Source of the DNA: Bigelowiella natans CCMP2755
Lineage: Eukaryota; Cercozoa; Chlorarachniophyceae
Direction: 5' to 3'
Length of the DNA: 60,225 bases
Assembly: GCA_000320545.1 (NCBI GenBank)
Contig: ADNK01001729.1
Span: 1 to 60,225, forward strand
This document shows, in pieces, positions 36,776-48,886 of this stretch. Under the pieces are notes generated by a model, which did not search any database, had not been told where the DNA came from, and saw nothing but the letters and a program-made list of their open reading frames with translations. The translations under genes were made by a program, and so were the position numbers. The stretch's first letter is position 1. Every line of letters begins with the position of its first letter.

Positions 36776-39400
36776 CGTTGTTACAAGTTGCCTCCTGAGG
36801 AGCAGGTGGAGAGGACAATGGGTTAGTTGGGGGGAAGGATAGGTGGGTTCTGATTTCGATGGAGGCAGGGTTGCAACGTTTCGCCAGACGGCATTCCCCC
36901 GTTCAATCCCGGGGATAGCAGTATGTCTCTAAAGAGTCTCCGGAGACTGTCCGGAGGTGTGTATCCAGATCGAGATTTACCCTTGTTTTCGCCGCCTAAA
37001 TGCTCGGACGACATGCTCGTAGATTTCAAAAAGAATGATTTCAAAATGAGACTAGGAAACATCGAGGCACTGCATTTTGAAAACTGCAAGTGTCTTGCAA
37101 CACTTTGGAAGTGTAGTTTTTCATCATTGTTTCATTGTTTCATTGTTTCAAACATTCGGAGCACAACGAACAGGGCCGTGTGAGCCCTTGCAACGGCAAC
37201 GAGTGTTGTTGAGGCTCTCTGTCATGTGTGAACGCGGTCTCCCATGTGGTTCTGGCGCGTGTGATTTTTGATCAATGCTTCTTTCACGTTTTCATGTTTT
37301 TCATGTGAGCTCATCCAGTCATGCCAGCATGTCCAGTCGGCAAGCTTGACTGCCAGACTGTTCGCCAATCCAATTTTTCCCCGTCGCAATGCTCTCAGCT
37401 TCTTCCTCCTGATTCTGTCATGCTGGCATGTCTGCATGGCTTCGATTGCTAGTTTCAGTTGCAACCTGCTAGACTGGACACATTCCAACTGTGCCAATGA
37501 ACGACAGGTGGTTCACCTGGCCTCAGCTCATCATCTTGTTGAGGCTCTGCTGCGTGCAAATGCCTGTCTCCCATGTGGTTCTGGCGCATGTAGTTTTGAT
37601 CAACGCTTTCTTCATTGTTCATTGTTCATTGTTCATTGTTCAGCTTCCTCAGATGGGTTGTTAGCTGGTTGTTTTTTTGACTCATCACCAACAGGGTGAC
37701 AAGTCCTTGCAACGACTGTTGTTGAGGCTCTGTTGCACGCACACGCCTGTCTCCCACGTGGTTCTGGCGCATGTGAACTTGATCAATGCGTTGTTCATCT
37801 TCATCTTGGTCTTCGTCTTGACTCACACTTGTTTGACGTGCGCACACGTGCAATCTAGCAATGTTGCTTGCAGCACCAAAGCAGCTGTGAGGCTAGCTAG
37901 CTGGAATGAATGAAGCTAGAAGGTGTTGTGACGTGTCGTCACACAGCTAGACAGTGCACGGCACAAAGCACTTGCGAGTGCAGCTGTGCCATGCCAAGCA
38001 GCACAGCACCCTCTCCGCCAGTCCTCACATTGCATTGCACACTGCGCAAGCCAAAAGATGGAACTGAGAATTGGTCTCACGCGTCACACCTAGACACGCA
38101 GCGTGTTGCACTGCACGCGCACCACACGCACACACACACATTGTTGTGCGCAAATGCAAAAACACGCGCGCGCAAAAGCGTGCAACTGGTGATGAACTTG
38201 CTGTCGCAACCACTAGACCAGTGGACACAACCAGTTCAAACCCACCACAACTGCATCAAATGTGCAACAAATGGCATGAATTTTCAATTGAGAGTCATTG
38301 AGCACGTGTTTGCGCGTTTGTGTACGCCCAGGTGCATGCTTTTTGCGTGCGTGTGCTGAAACTTCGCACGTCCATGAAGCTAGTGTGCACACACCCTCAT
38401 GAGCTTGCAAAACTTGTGGCACGCAAATGCAAATGCGCTAGCGTGTTCAAAAGTGGCAAGAATTTTTCAATTTTCGCCCGCTGGCAGGCGTTGAAAAGTG
38501 AGGTTTTCAAGCTGAAATTCGAAAAAAAAATCAAATTTGAACCTCAAACAGGCTCCAGTGTGCTTCCAATGTCCAATTGCAACGATTGAGCGCGCCAGGC
38601 CGCACGCGCAAAGCACAGTTTGTTCAAAACCCACTCGTTGCCGGGATTGATGCAGTTGTGACAAGCACTGGTTCAGTGGATCTTCAATGAATGAAAAAGT
38701 CATGGCTTGGAAAATGTTGACAATGATTATGATGATGTTGCTTCTTGCAGTGTTCCTGGAGTGCAATCTGGAGTTTTGCCAGCATGGATCGGGTGACTTG
38801 CTTCACGACAGCACAGGCGGACCAGCGAACCTGGTTTTCCCAGCAGTCATGATCCTCATCCTCAACGTGACCATGTCATGCAAGCGGCAGCTAGAAACAG
38901 CATGGCATCATGCAAAGAGCGCCCCCTTTTCCCTTTCACAGAGGTTCCATTTGAATTAGTACCCCGTTCCAGCGTTGTGTGGAGAAAAGAAGACGCATGC
39001 TTTTGCCCGCGTTCTTTTTCGATGTGCACGCAGTCCAAAACAGATTGCATCATCACACCACAAGCATGTCCATTTGGAAGCACACGTGACAGGCAACTGC
39101 TCGCAATGCTAGAATGCCGTGCAGAGGCGTGGCGTGCTGCATGGACTGGTGGAAACAAACTGCACTCTGGCACTGACTGATCACAGCATGGCTTTGCATC
39201 ATGGCAGAGTGTAACATTCTGAAACCAAAGAAATGACAATATGCTCCTCATGGAACACCCTGAGATCTGGCATCTTCTTGGAATGGAGTCGGAGCTGAGT
39301 GAGCGCCTTTGACCTGAGACACCGACAAAAAATGTTGCTGATGCAATTTCCGATTTCGAGACGTCATGTTCTACAAACCTCACATGTCTGATTGTCTGCG
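36776..39400. other. Long spacer with degenerate repeats
   Basis: About 2.6 kb upstream of the protease gene. A near-perfect inverted repeat (GTCTCCGGAGACTGTCCGGAG) is at about 36938-36958. Degenerate direct repeats fill 37165-37800 (separate entry). From 37850 to 39350 the DNA is richer in GC, CATG, GCACG and TTGCAA words. Open frames of 100-170 codons exist on both strands (for example 38862-39383, -) but show no domain and unusual composition; I do not call them genes. Confidence 0.6.
37165..37800. repeat. Three degenerate copies of an about 85-120 bp direct repeat
   Basis: Copies lie at about 37205-37289, 37536-37617 and 37717-37799. Each runs TGTTGAGGCTCT, variable bases, GTCTCCCAYGTGGTTCTGGC (with one base difference in copy 1), GCRTGT, then TTGATCAAYGC. 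Copies 1 and 3 also share an upstream ACAGGG...CCTTGCAACG. Short TTCATTG/TTTCATTG runs lie at 37125-37150 and 37612-37642. Confidence 0.85.
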
Positions 39401-39461
39401 TGCGTGTTGCTATTCATGGAGCTCTGTGTGTGTGGCAGTAGGCGCTTCATTGTTCCTTCGA

Positions 39462-39462
<1 letters not shown>

Positions 39463-39496
<34 letters not shown>
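39463..39496. repeat. (AC)n microsatellite
   Basis: AC tract next to the splice donor of the minus-strand exon at 39521. Confidence 0.9.
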
Positions 39497-39499
<3 letters not shown>

Positions 39500-39520
39500 C
39501 ATGCAGGTGCCGATCCTTAC

Positions 39521-39867
39521 TAGTTCAAGATACGTCTCCTGAGCTTCCAGTTTCCCCAATTCACCCTGATTGCGAAGAGATGACGAAGAACTCAGACCTT
39601 GAACAACTTTCCAAAACAACATAATGTTGTGTGGCATTGCATCTGCCGATTCTTGATATGTTCGTTCACAGAAATTGGTTTGTTGCAACGAATCGTTATC
39701 AACAATATGTATGTATATACATATATTATATATATATGTAAATCATAATAATTGACAAAACGGATCTCCAACTGAGATGTTACATTCCAACGCGATTTAA
39801 TGTAACGACAACACCAGACAACAAGTAGCTCACCGCAATAGGAAGGAACTACATGAGCGCACACGTA

Positions 39868-39908
<41 letters not shown>

Positions 39909-40059
39909 ACAGACACACACGCGCGCACACACCATGAATCACAAAGAAAAGGGAAAAACAAGCCCCTGCATTTACTAGCCAGATAAACAACGAGTTGTTA
40001 CGCATGGGCATAGACACGATGATTCATATATCTCATTCTTGAAAACTACCTTAGCCACT
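39521..40059 (-). CDS. Unidentified gene fragment, two exons
   Basis: The exon at 40059-40002 follows a good acceptor (TCTTGCTTGCAG) and ends at GTAACA; it reads VAKVVFKNEIYESSCLCPC. The exon ending at 39521 before GTAAGG reads LRNQGELGKLEAQETYLEL, a short coiled-coil-like helix after a Ser run. Their phases do not match directly, so an exon between is missing, and no start or stop is seen. The family was not recognised. The intron between them contains an AC tract (39870-39920). Confidence 0.4.
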
Positions 40060-40128
40060 CTGCAAGCAAGAGAGAGAATATCACAATATCTGATATTTAC
40101 AGATCAACATACGCATATTAAATCACAG

Positions 40129-40321
40129 GAGGATTTATTTATGCAAATTAAAAGAGTACGACACCGAAACGGACGTTTATGAGACAGAGCAGCAGCTAAC
40201 AACTATAAGGATCAACAATCTCGCATATCATTACGGAATCGGCGTGGCTCTCATCTTGGATTCTTGGTGTAATATGGACAAAAACGACTCGAAGTTTAGC
40301 GGTCCTAGCTCAGCGGTCTAA
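40129..40321 (+). CDS. Possible terminal exon, unidentified
   Basis: After an acceptor-like AATCACAG the frame reads IYLCKLKEYDTETDVYETEQ, then INNLAYHYGIGVALILDSW, and ends SGPSSAV with TAA at 40319-40321. It overlaps no other good exon, but the adjacent minus-strand exons make one of the two readings suspect. No family recognised. Confidence 0.3.
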
Positions 40322-40774
40322 TAGTCCACACCACCACCATCCAAATGATTGTTGCGCCGCATAAAAGAACAGCTAATCGCTACACATGCACTATTGATGA
40401 GTAATCAAGTGGGGGGGGGGAGAGGGGAGGGGATGAATGACCTTTTGGAGAATGGAATTACTATCTTCGTCGCCACCAAGGATCTCACTCTTCATGAAAT
40501 GCACGCATGGAGACATTGTCATAATTGGTGTGTGTATATGTGTAGGCATATGTGTATATATTTATGTGTGTGTGTGTGTTTAGTTATTGACGTGTTCTCC
40601 TCCTCATGATGATCATCATCATCGTCAGCATCGTCATTATCATCATCATAATCATCACCGCCTCTTCGCTACATATTGTCCCGCTGCCATCTCTATCCAT
40701 TATCTGTTAGTGTGTGGTAAATATCAACGATGGAAGATTAGGCTGCCAATGGTATTATAGTGCATGCGTTTGAG

Positions 40775-40775
40775 A

Positions 40776-40831
<56 letters not shown>

Positions 40832-41073
40832 CGTATACACAAACGACAAACACACACAAATGGGGATGTCATATCGATATAAATACAGTACGGAAGTGCC
40901 CCATCTCATCACAATGCGAACATACGACTACGGCATACGTTTATAGCATCAACGACATGGACTTACATGAGTACATACATGCAAATATGCGTGCATTGCT
41001 TGTCTCCTCTTTCTCCCCCCCCCCCTTCTCTCTCTCACTCTCTATCTCTCTCTCACTCTCTATCTCTCTCTCG

Positions 41074-41118
<45 letters not shown>

Positions 41119-41160
41119 TAATTATATGTGTGCGTGCGTGTGTGTGTGTGTGTGTGTGTG
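40775..41160. repeat. Cluster of AC, AG, TC, AT and TG microsatellites
   Basis: AC/AG at 40775-40830, then C9, (TC)n with CACTCTCTAT variants, (AT)n and (TG)n at 41014-41160. The whole 40322-41952 interval has only repeats, including (TAG)n at about 41493-41553 and (AT)n at about 41638-41681, and no supported exon. Confidence 0.9.
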
Positions 41161-41636
41161 AGTGATGCGGCTCTGCTTACACTAAACAACTCTGCAGCTG
41201 CTTCGGTGTCCTATGATGATAACATTCACAGCCGCCAATTCTCATTGACATAATTGCATCGGTCGGTAACAACATCATACCTACTAAGAATGCTACACAC
41301 ACCCAAGCACATTACGTAACAGTAATCATCTATTGGGGTTGCGTGTTCTTTCTTCTTTGTCTTCTTCTTTTCCTTCTTTTTCCACTGCCATGCTCGATGC
41401 ACAATGATAGTTACGTATCGCTGTCAAACTATGATATTGTTGCCTGTATTGTCCATTGGTATTCGTGAGGTGAATGTCTTAATCTACATTTGTAGTAGTA
41501 GCAGCAGTAGTGATAGCAGTAGCAGTATTAGTAGTAGTAGTAGTAGTAGTAGTGGTATCATTACCACGACGAGGAGGAGGAAAAGGATATACACACATCA
41601 CATGGTGTGATACATGTATGTACATGTATATATATA

Positions 41637-41689
<53 letters not shown>

Positions 41690-41952
41690 AAGAAAGAAAA
41701 TCTTCCTCAAAATCTCACTCCTTTTCCAGATCACCACGAATATACCACCAAGTTGTGGTTAACTCTTGAAGCCCCATAAACACCCCTCCATTCTTTCCTT
41801 ATGCGAAGCATTTTGTCATGATTCCCAACACGTCCCACCTCCTGTTTTGGGCGTTGAGTTGCAGCTCTAAGAACGTACATTCGAAAGACAGCAGCATAAC
41901 AACAGAACAACGACAACGACGAATGCTTTCTTATCATTGCATTCAGTCATCG

Positions 41953-42904
41953 TTAAAACGCTGCACACATAGTAGCTTCGGTACCGAGTAGTCTCGGGTC
42001 GTCTTTGATTTCCACGTCTTCTAGCGCCACGGGGAGCCCATCCTCGTCGCAGTTGTATCCTCCAAACACATAGCCTTTGCACTCGCTGATGATGGCCACA
42101 AGGAGTTGGTAGTGTTAGATGGCAGCCATCTGCTACTAATCTCGTGCACATTGATTCTACTCATGAGTCGTACATAGATGAGGACGCATAAATTTGTCGC
42201 AAGAACAAAACAATGAAAATTGGAATGAGCACGGATTGGTGATGATGCCGAAGTGCCTTCGAGATATACCACATACAAGCAGCAGCACCATGCAGCATTG
42301 CAATTTGGATTTCTCTGAAAACATGTTTCTTGAATTCATTGATAGATTTCTCTGTCTTAGCTCTCTATCTGCAGCACACCTATCATCGATTCGTATGATG
42401 GAGCAATTGGGAGGATTCATATTCACCTACCAATGCATATTGAATGGGCACAGCTACTACTACTATTGCCACTACCGTTATGGCATGATTGTCAATCATC
42501 ATCTTCATCATCATCCTCGGCATCATCGTTATCATCCTTATCATCATCATTATCATCATCATCATTATCATCACCATCAATCATTGTCCTCACCCCTCAT
42601 ACTACCTCAAACCACTCTGGAGATAGATGGCACCACATCATGATGAAAGCACGAATGGTAACACCGTGAGAGACTATTATCACGTTCTCCACGGAGTCTC
42701 TCCCTACGCTCCTACGTTCAACAGATAAAGCACAAACACATGATAAACACACATACTTTAGTAGGTACACGTAAAACATCATAAGTTGCGCATATCAATT
42801 CGTGTTAGCTAATAATACATTCCATACAACATCAGCGGGACATGATCTCATTGCGCGCGCGTGTGCGTGCGTGTGTATATGTGTGCATGTGTGTTGCGTG
42901 TGTC

Positions 42905-42940
<36 letters not shown>

Positions 42941-44706
42941 AGTGTTGTTGACCATTTTGGCAGTCGATCCCTAGTGATGGTTTCGAATAGATTGGCTACC
43001 TGAGAAAGAGAAAGAGGGTGAAAGAGAAAAATACCAAGAAAAAGAAAGAGGATGGAAGAGGAAAATACTGGTTGGAATGGAAGAGGCCAAATAAAACGGT
43101 GAAGGCACTCAGTCACGCAACAATACACATACATTTTCACAAAGGCAAATCATTATGCCGACAATAGAGTAGCTGCCTATTCCAAATCACTTAAATGGAT
43201 CTCATATAACATACACAACACACACATAGAGGAAAGAGAGAGAGGGAGAGAGAGAGAGCATACGCATATGATGACAAATCACCCGATTGCTACTACCCGA
43301 GTACAGACATCGAAGCAAGATTCTCCCATTGGCATTCTGGCCCAGTATTTTCCCTGATGTTCCCTTAAACGTTGCATGCGGCCCCACTCGACGGGGTATC
43401 TGTAATATGCCGTCATTTAGTCATCTATGCAAAAGAACACTGCTTTGATTCATAAAAGATGCTAGGGCTGCTAGCCGTGCCCCCGTCGTGATAACCCATC
43501 GTCATAATGTATATCTTATATGCCGCGCATATATTGTTACTTCTCTTTGCCGTCCTCCATTCCTGACCCTTCGAATAGGCCCCAATCCTGCTCGACTAGG
43601 AAATCAAATACGGGGATAAGCATTGACCATGAAATTACAATAATAAGCATTACCATAGATTAAGAGGAAAAGGCGGAATAAATCAGGTTCTTGTCAGTAT
43701 TTATGTGTCGTAAGAAATTCGAACAGAAGACAACCTACATTGTCATTTACACGCGCTTCCTCTCCTCCCCCCCCCCCCCCCCCCCCCTACCTCTCTCTTT
43801 CTCTCTCTCTCTCTCGCTCTCTCTCGCTCTCTCTTGGTATATACAACCAAGAAAAGGCGATTCTTTAACATCGTGGATCCAATCTCCTGTAACGTATGTT
43901 AAAAATAGCGGATCACACACGAAGAAGCATTCTGTGACAGTGTACGTGTGCACAAGAACACGAAAAATAACGTGTTTTGGCTAGTCATCGATCATAAAAA
44001 GCTTTCACCTGCGGCTGTAGTGAGTATCCCATCTGCTGTTTGGCGTGTGCGTTTAAATGGGGACACCCACATGCGACCTACATAGCATCATGCCAACATT
44101 ATATTCAATACAACATCAACACCAACACAACCTCTCATTTCATTTTTCTCTTCCCCTGGCTAAAGTATTATATACTACTGATAATGCGATACTCTGTGTA
44201 AGTTCCCCTAAAACTACAGCGTGAGCCGACACAACATTAACATATTCTTGTGCGTGTTTATCCTTCTGATCAACAGTATAGGCAGATTGCTTCTGCATGC
44301 ACGTCATGAAGTGTTCCTACATAGTCCCATCTTCTCAGGAGTCCCGAACATTTGCTTGAACTGCTCGTCGAGGGCCCTTCCTGCATTCTCGGCCATCTTT
44401 TCACCCTGCCATCGTGGAGTGAGTACAATACGCCGTCATTTGGATGTGAGGCAGGTGCACGTTAGTTTTGCGGTCTTCTCGAGTACCCTCTCAGTTAATG
44501 GCAGCTTGTGATCTGGCATACATTTATAAGCCGCGGGGTCAACATTTGCAATGGATTCCCCATGCCTGTGGATAATATAGATAAAGGTGAGAGGAGAGGA
44601 GGGCGCGAGAAATATTTAAGATGCAAAGGAAAATCGACGGTAACTCTCACCCTCCAACCCCCCGCCTTTCAATCTCAACTCTAACGCCACGAACCTTATC
44701 AGCCAT
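41953..44706 (-). CDS. Histidine phosphatase (phosphoglycerate-mutase-like) protein
   Basis: Exons 44706-44651 (ATG), 44565-44487, 44405-44321, 43595-43541, 43399-43297, 42999-42953, 42711-42606, 42426-42380 and 42085-41953 (stop TAA). Joins agree in phase except in 43596-44320, where one or two small exons remain unplaced. Motifs: HGESIANVDPAAYKCMPDHK and LPLTERGEKMAENAG (catalytic His loop), VEQDWGLFEGSG (family REQDFGN), LREHQGKYWARMPMGES (family RxPxGES), ENVIIVSHGVTIRAF (second catalytic His). The PGAM-like branch with this layout is common in algae, plants and fungi; its substrate is often unknown. The residue before the first catalytic HG is normally Arg; as spliced here it is Gly (see findings). 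Introns carry ATC, TG, GA and C/TC repeats. Confidence 0.85.
43769..43834. repeat. C tract and (TC)n in PGAM gene intron
   Basis: A run of about 19 C followed by TC repeats, within the unresolved 43596-44320 interval of the PGAM-like gene. Confidence 0.85.
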
Positions 44707-45115
44707 ATTCGGAAATGCTTTACTGGCCTCACCCGAAATGCGTTAAGCAGCAACGACATATCTGCTAGTCGGAGGGAGGGAGGGGAAGTGCTCTAACAAT
44801 GCCTCCTTCGTTCAGACATAACCCACTCACAAAATCATTTAATAAAATCGCATTTTGGAGGGCATTTTACCCAATAATGCGATTCCTTTCTCAAGAAACC
44901 CAGCAACGATTTCAGGTGAATCGTCGCTAAATGAAGATTCATGGCGATTTGGGGTTGCGACACATACTCCGACCACACTACCATCATTGGCAGTCTGTTG
45001 TTACTGTTGTAGAGGAGTGTTGAAATAGACTAAATTTTAAGCGTAGTTTGACGTACCCTTTTTAGATGAACGCACGTTTGACCTACTCTCCAGCGGTGCC
45101 CCTCAGGGACGATCC
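44707..45115. promoter_or_regulatory. Divergent intergenic region, probable shared promoter
   Basis: It is 409 bases between the ATG of the minus-strand PGAM-like gene and the ATG of the plus-strand CBS gene. No exon is seen. No specific element can be named with confidence. Confidence 0.45.
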
Positions 45116-45888
45116 ATGGCGGTGACAGCGAACACGCCGTGGGCGGCCGCCCTTCTGTTCAGCGTCGTCGTCTTCATGATGGGCGCTTCTTTCAGATCGA
45201 AGAGAAACGGTGCGTTCGACTCTTTAGCTAAATGCGCCAAATTCCGGCGATTGCTTGATGCTGCAAGAGGAGGGGGGCTCCCTTTGAAGTTAATAACACC
45301 ATTCGAATACTCGCCAAGACTTGGCTAGCAAGAAGCGATCATAGCATATGAATGTGATTAATTAAGTGGCCGAATGTGTATAGGTCTCGCCTCCTCCCTC
45401 ACATCCACAAAGTTGGCGTTTACGTCAATTATCCCCAAGGGACTCAGCAGCGCACCTGCAATGATCTCCAGAGGGCACAGAGAATGTAAGTCAACCTGAC
45501 AACAGGGGGGGGGGGGGGGTGATAGCTTAGATCAAAACGCGATTTTTCTATTGCCTTTGTCGTCTCAAAAGAATGCAGATTTTTAACGTTGATGTCGCAC
45601 TCCCTCTATCAATCCACAGGAGTACTTTGAGCTCTTAACGAATAATTTCCATTAATGATCACAATTTTCCCTGCAAATCATCACGCATATTGCTTCAGTG
45701 ACCAGCAAATACGACATACGACAGTTTTATTGCCTCATTGCATAATTTTATCCATACAGCTGCGGAGCGGATTCGTAGTAGAATCGACACGCCACGATGC
45801 ACGCTAAGAGCAAAGCTAAAAGCTATGAGCACGCACAAAGCAGCTTCGGAGACGCAATTGAACTATGCGGTAGTATTATTATTATTGT

Positions 45889-45925
<37 letters not shown>

Positions 45926-46769
45926 TGTTGTTGTTGTGGTGGTGGTAGTGGCGGTGGTGGCGGTGGTGAAAGTAGTGTAGCAATAATGATTTAACTATCT
46001 GCAAAACTGATGCTGGATACCATTCTTCTGAGAGCGTAAGATGTAGTTTTATCCTTCTAGCCCAGTTGTTAATGAATGAAAGTTTCTAATGCCGTGCACC
46101 CCTTTATAGTGTGGGTTTTACTTGTTTTGGCGCATTGTATCATTCATGGCCAACGAGAAGAAGGCTAACACCCGAAATCAGCTTTTTGCTCTGTAGAAGT
46201 CGTCATTATATGATATACCATTGTTTGCGTTTCGCACTGGAATTGTGAGTAGATTAACACAGTGATGACGAAGGACCCCATTAGCGTAGCTCCTTCCGAT
46301 GGCATTCTTGATGCTGCAAAAAAGATGATTGACCGGGGACTTGCGGGTAATACTGCGCTTCGCAACTGTGATACATAGCAATACATGTGAGCGCAACAGC
46401 AATGGTGACAGGATATAAGGATTGCAGTGAGGAGGGAAAGAAGAAGATGAAGAAGAAAAAATAGACGAATACATCCAAAATCATTTCTTCAGAAGCCATT
46501 ACTATGGTGTGTCTTAAAACGCGCTTTCCTTATTGCTCACCATGTATCATACCGTAACAATTCCCAACGACATCATTGCTGTTGATATGATCTCAATGAT
46601 GCGTGCAATACACAACAAGGTCTGCCAGTTGTCGAAAATGGAGAATTCGTTGGAATGGTCAGTTGTTGCTCTCAACGCACGCTCTTTTGGTTTTGAATCC
46701 AACGCTCTAGTGTGCAGCATAGTTTCCTACTCTTGAGGGGATTCCAATCCATCAAAAAAACAACACAAT

Positions 46770-46812
<43 letters not shown>

Positions 46813-47844
46813 AAAACTCACAATTGCCACTATCAGGTGAGCGACATTGATGTGATGACATCAGAGCTGATGCCTGGTAATGATGATGATTGAGGAAATG
46901 GACAAAAGAATAATGATGATGAAGTGGGGGAGGCAGAGGAGGGGGCTGGTGGAATATCCTCCAAGCGATATCATAATAGATTTGTGTTGCTTACGTGTTT
47001 TTGAATAACGACTGCACATAATAAAACCATATGCACATTTATGGTAAAGCTAAGCTATTGCTGCCCGTAATTTGAAGGCGTTCGAGGGAGGATTGATGAT
47101 ATGGACTCCATTTTCCCATCTCCCGGTAGTTGTAGTAGTAGTAGAAGTAGCAGGGCACCATCCATCCACAACGTATTTATTTGCGAATCGATTGCTTCGT
47201 TTAAACAGATTATCGTCTTTGCCGATATTTTCCTTCGCCACACCTTTCGCCTCATCGTCCTCCTCCTCCTCCTCCTCCTCCTCCTCCTCACCATTCTTCT
47301 CTTCTTTCCTCCTCCCCTCATCTAAATTGTGGATTAATTCACTTTGAAAAACCAATGGCTTGCATTAGACGTTGACTGGTCCTCCTTTCGCTCATTGAAG
47401 AAACAACTAAAGAAGATCTCGGTGAGTCATCATCATCGATCATATATCGCCAATTATACATATGCATAGATAAGTGTATATATGTGCATATATTATATGC
47501 ATATATGTGTACGAAAGCATTCCGGTTTTGTGGAAAATCCCCTACGGAGTCTCTCCCTCCTCTAAGATTGGATATGAGGTGCATCATATGTGGTGATGAA
47601 AAGGGTCAATCAATCGCTGAACTGATGACACCGGCAAGTGACGTAAGGGCTGTGCGGCCGGACTCCACAGTTGATGCCGTGGCAAACGTCCTTATAAGGT
47701 AGCAGCAGGCACCCTCTCCCCTCTCTATCAGCACGTACGCATCAACATAAATAATGATACCCCGGAAGAGCTGCGAGCGACGGAAAGATGCACCTTTTTA
47801 TTTTTACATCTAGAATTTGATGCCTGCGCGCGCGCGCGCGCGTG

Positions 47845-47887
<43 letters not shown>

Positions 47888-48080
47888 TGGTATACATAAT
47901 TGCGTGTTGAATTCATATCATATCTCTTTGGCATCATAATGTCGGGCCATAAGGCATAGACTACGTCGCGTGCCGGTAGTAGAAGATGGAAAGCTTCTAG
48001 GTATAGTCACTCGGGGCGATATTCTTCGTTCGGGCATCAAGCGTATCGTCGAAACTTCGGAGCAGCAGGCCTCAAAATAA
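45116..48080 (+). CDS. CBS-domain-pair protein, probably organelle-targeted, complete 9-exon gene
   Basis: Exons 45116-45209, 45384-45485, 45760-45869, 46253-46346, 46620-46657, 46837-46876, 47369-47421, 47604-47698 and 47954-48080 join in phase to give 250 residues. Two CBS domains are clear. The first has VMTKDPISVAPSDGILDAAK, GLPVVENGEFVGMVSDID. The second has AELMTPASDVRAVRPDSTV, RRVPVVEDGKLLGIVTRGDI. The first 75 residues (MAVTANTPWAAALLFSVVVF, then Ser/Lys/Arg/Thr-rich) look like a signal anchor or an organelle targeting peptide. Free-standing CBS pairs bind adenosine nucleotides and act as energy or redox sensors in plastids and mitochondria. Target organelle and partner are inferred, not shown. 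Introns hold TAG/TTG/GGT, AT, CTC and CG/TG repeats. Confidence 0.9.
45888..45966. repeat. (TAG)n/(TTG)n/(GGT)n repeat in CBS gene intron 3
   Basis: Trinucleotide block in intron 45870-46252. Other repeats in the same gene are (AT)n at about 46772-46810, (CTC)n at about 47262-47290 and (CG)n(TG)n at about 47826-47886. Confidence 0.9.
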
Positions 48081-48886
48081 AGACGATTAATGTAACACGA
48101 TGACTGATCTCTGCACAGCCATACTTGCATGAATGTGCGAGTTCTAACATGCTAGCATGCAATATTTGTGTGTAATGTAATGTCAACCTAGCTAGCTAGC
48201 AAGGCTAGAAGGGTGTAGTGCATGGCTAGAGGGTTCTATTACTACATCTAGTACATGCTAGCACTAGTGCATGCATGTGTGCGAAGCACACTAGTACAGC
48301 ATTTACTAGCACAAGGGCGCATGCGCGTTTGCTTCACACTAGTGCACATCACAGCATATCTAGATGTGTCTTGATATGTCTATATTTGTCAAAGCTAATT
48401 TTATAAATTCCAGAGCTAGAGAGTAAAGTGCTGAAAAATTGCTATGTGTACGTACGTACATCAAGACTTGTTTCATGCACTCTAGCAACGACATATGCGA
48501 GACTGCATTCATGTGCAATAAAATGAGCTTCCTGTGAATTTTATTTTAAATGTTTAATGATGAATTACAACAAAAACAGACAAAATACAAAAAGGCTCCT
48601 AAAACTTAAGCTTTAATGATGGATACATAGGCAGTGATGCACATAGCGATTTCGAAACAACTCATTACTACTTTTCAGTGCCTTTACAAAATGAAATTTG
48701 CTCTGTACTTTCACGCTTTGTACATTGCATGCATGAACCTGACAGAGATAAAAACTGAACTATATAGAGTCTCACAGTACCATGAGCACCTTTGTAACTC
48801 TAAGAATCGGCTCGAGTCACATCTACCAAGTCTGAGGCGTTGTTACGGACACATGTCTAGAAGTTCTGCTTTGCTATTTTGTAGTG
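48081..48886. other. Convergent 3'-3' spacer, CTAG/CATG-rich
   Basis: The spacer lies between the stops of the CBS gene (+) and the PH gene (-). From 48110 to 48500 it contains CTAGCTAGCTAGC, CATGCTAGC and CACTAGTGCA words. No supported exon. Confidence 0.65.

Noticed and set aside
37165-37800. CRISPR-like array
   Set aside because: Only three degenerate, unevenly spaced copies in a eukaryotic genome.
38862-39383. 173-codon minus-strand open frame
   Set aside because: No similarity to any family and the opposite strand is equally open; likely chance.
40300-40345. tRNA D-arm-like CCTAGCTCAGCGGTCTAATAG
   Set aside because: No anticodon or T arm follows; the sequence is in or next to a possible terminal exon.
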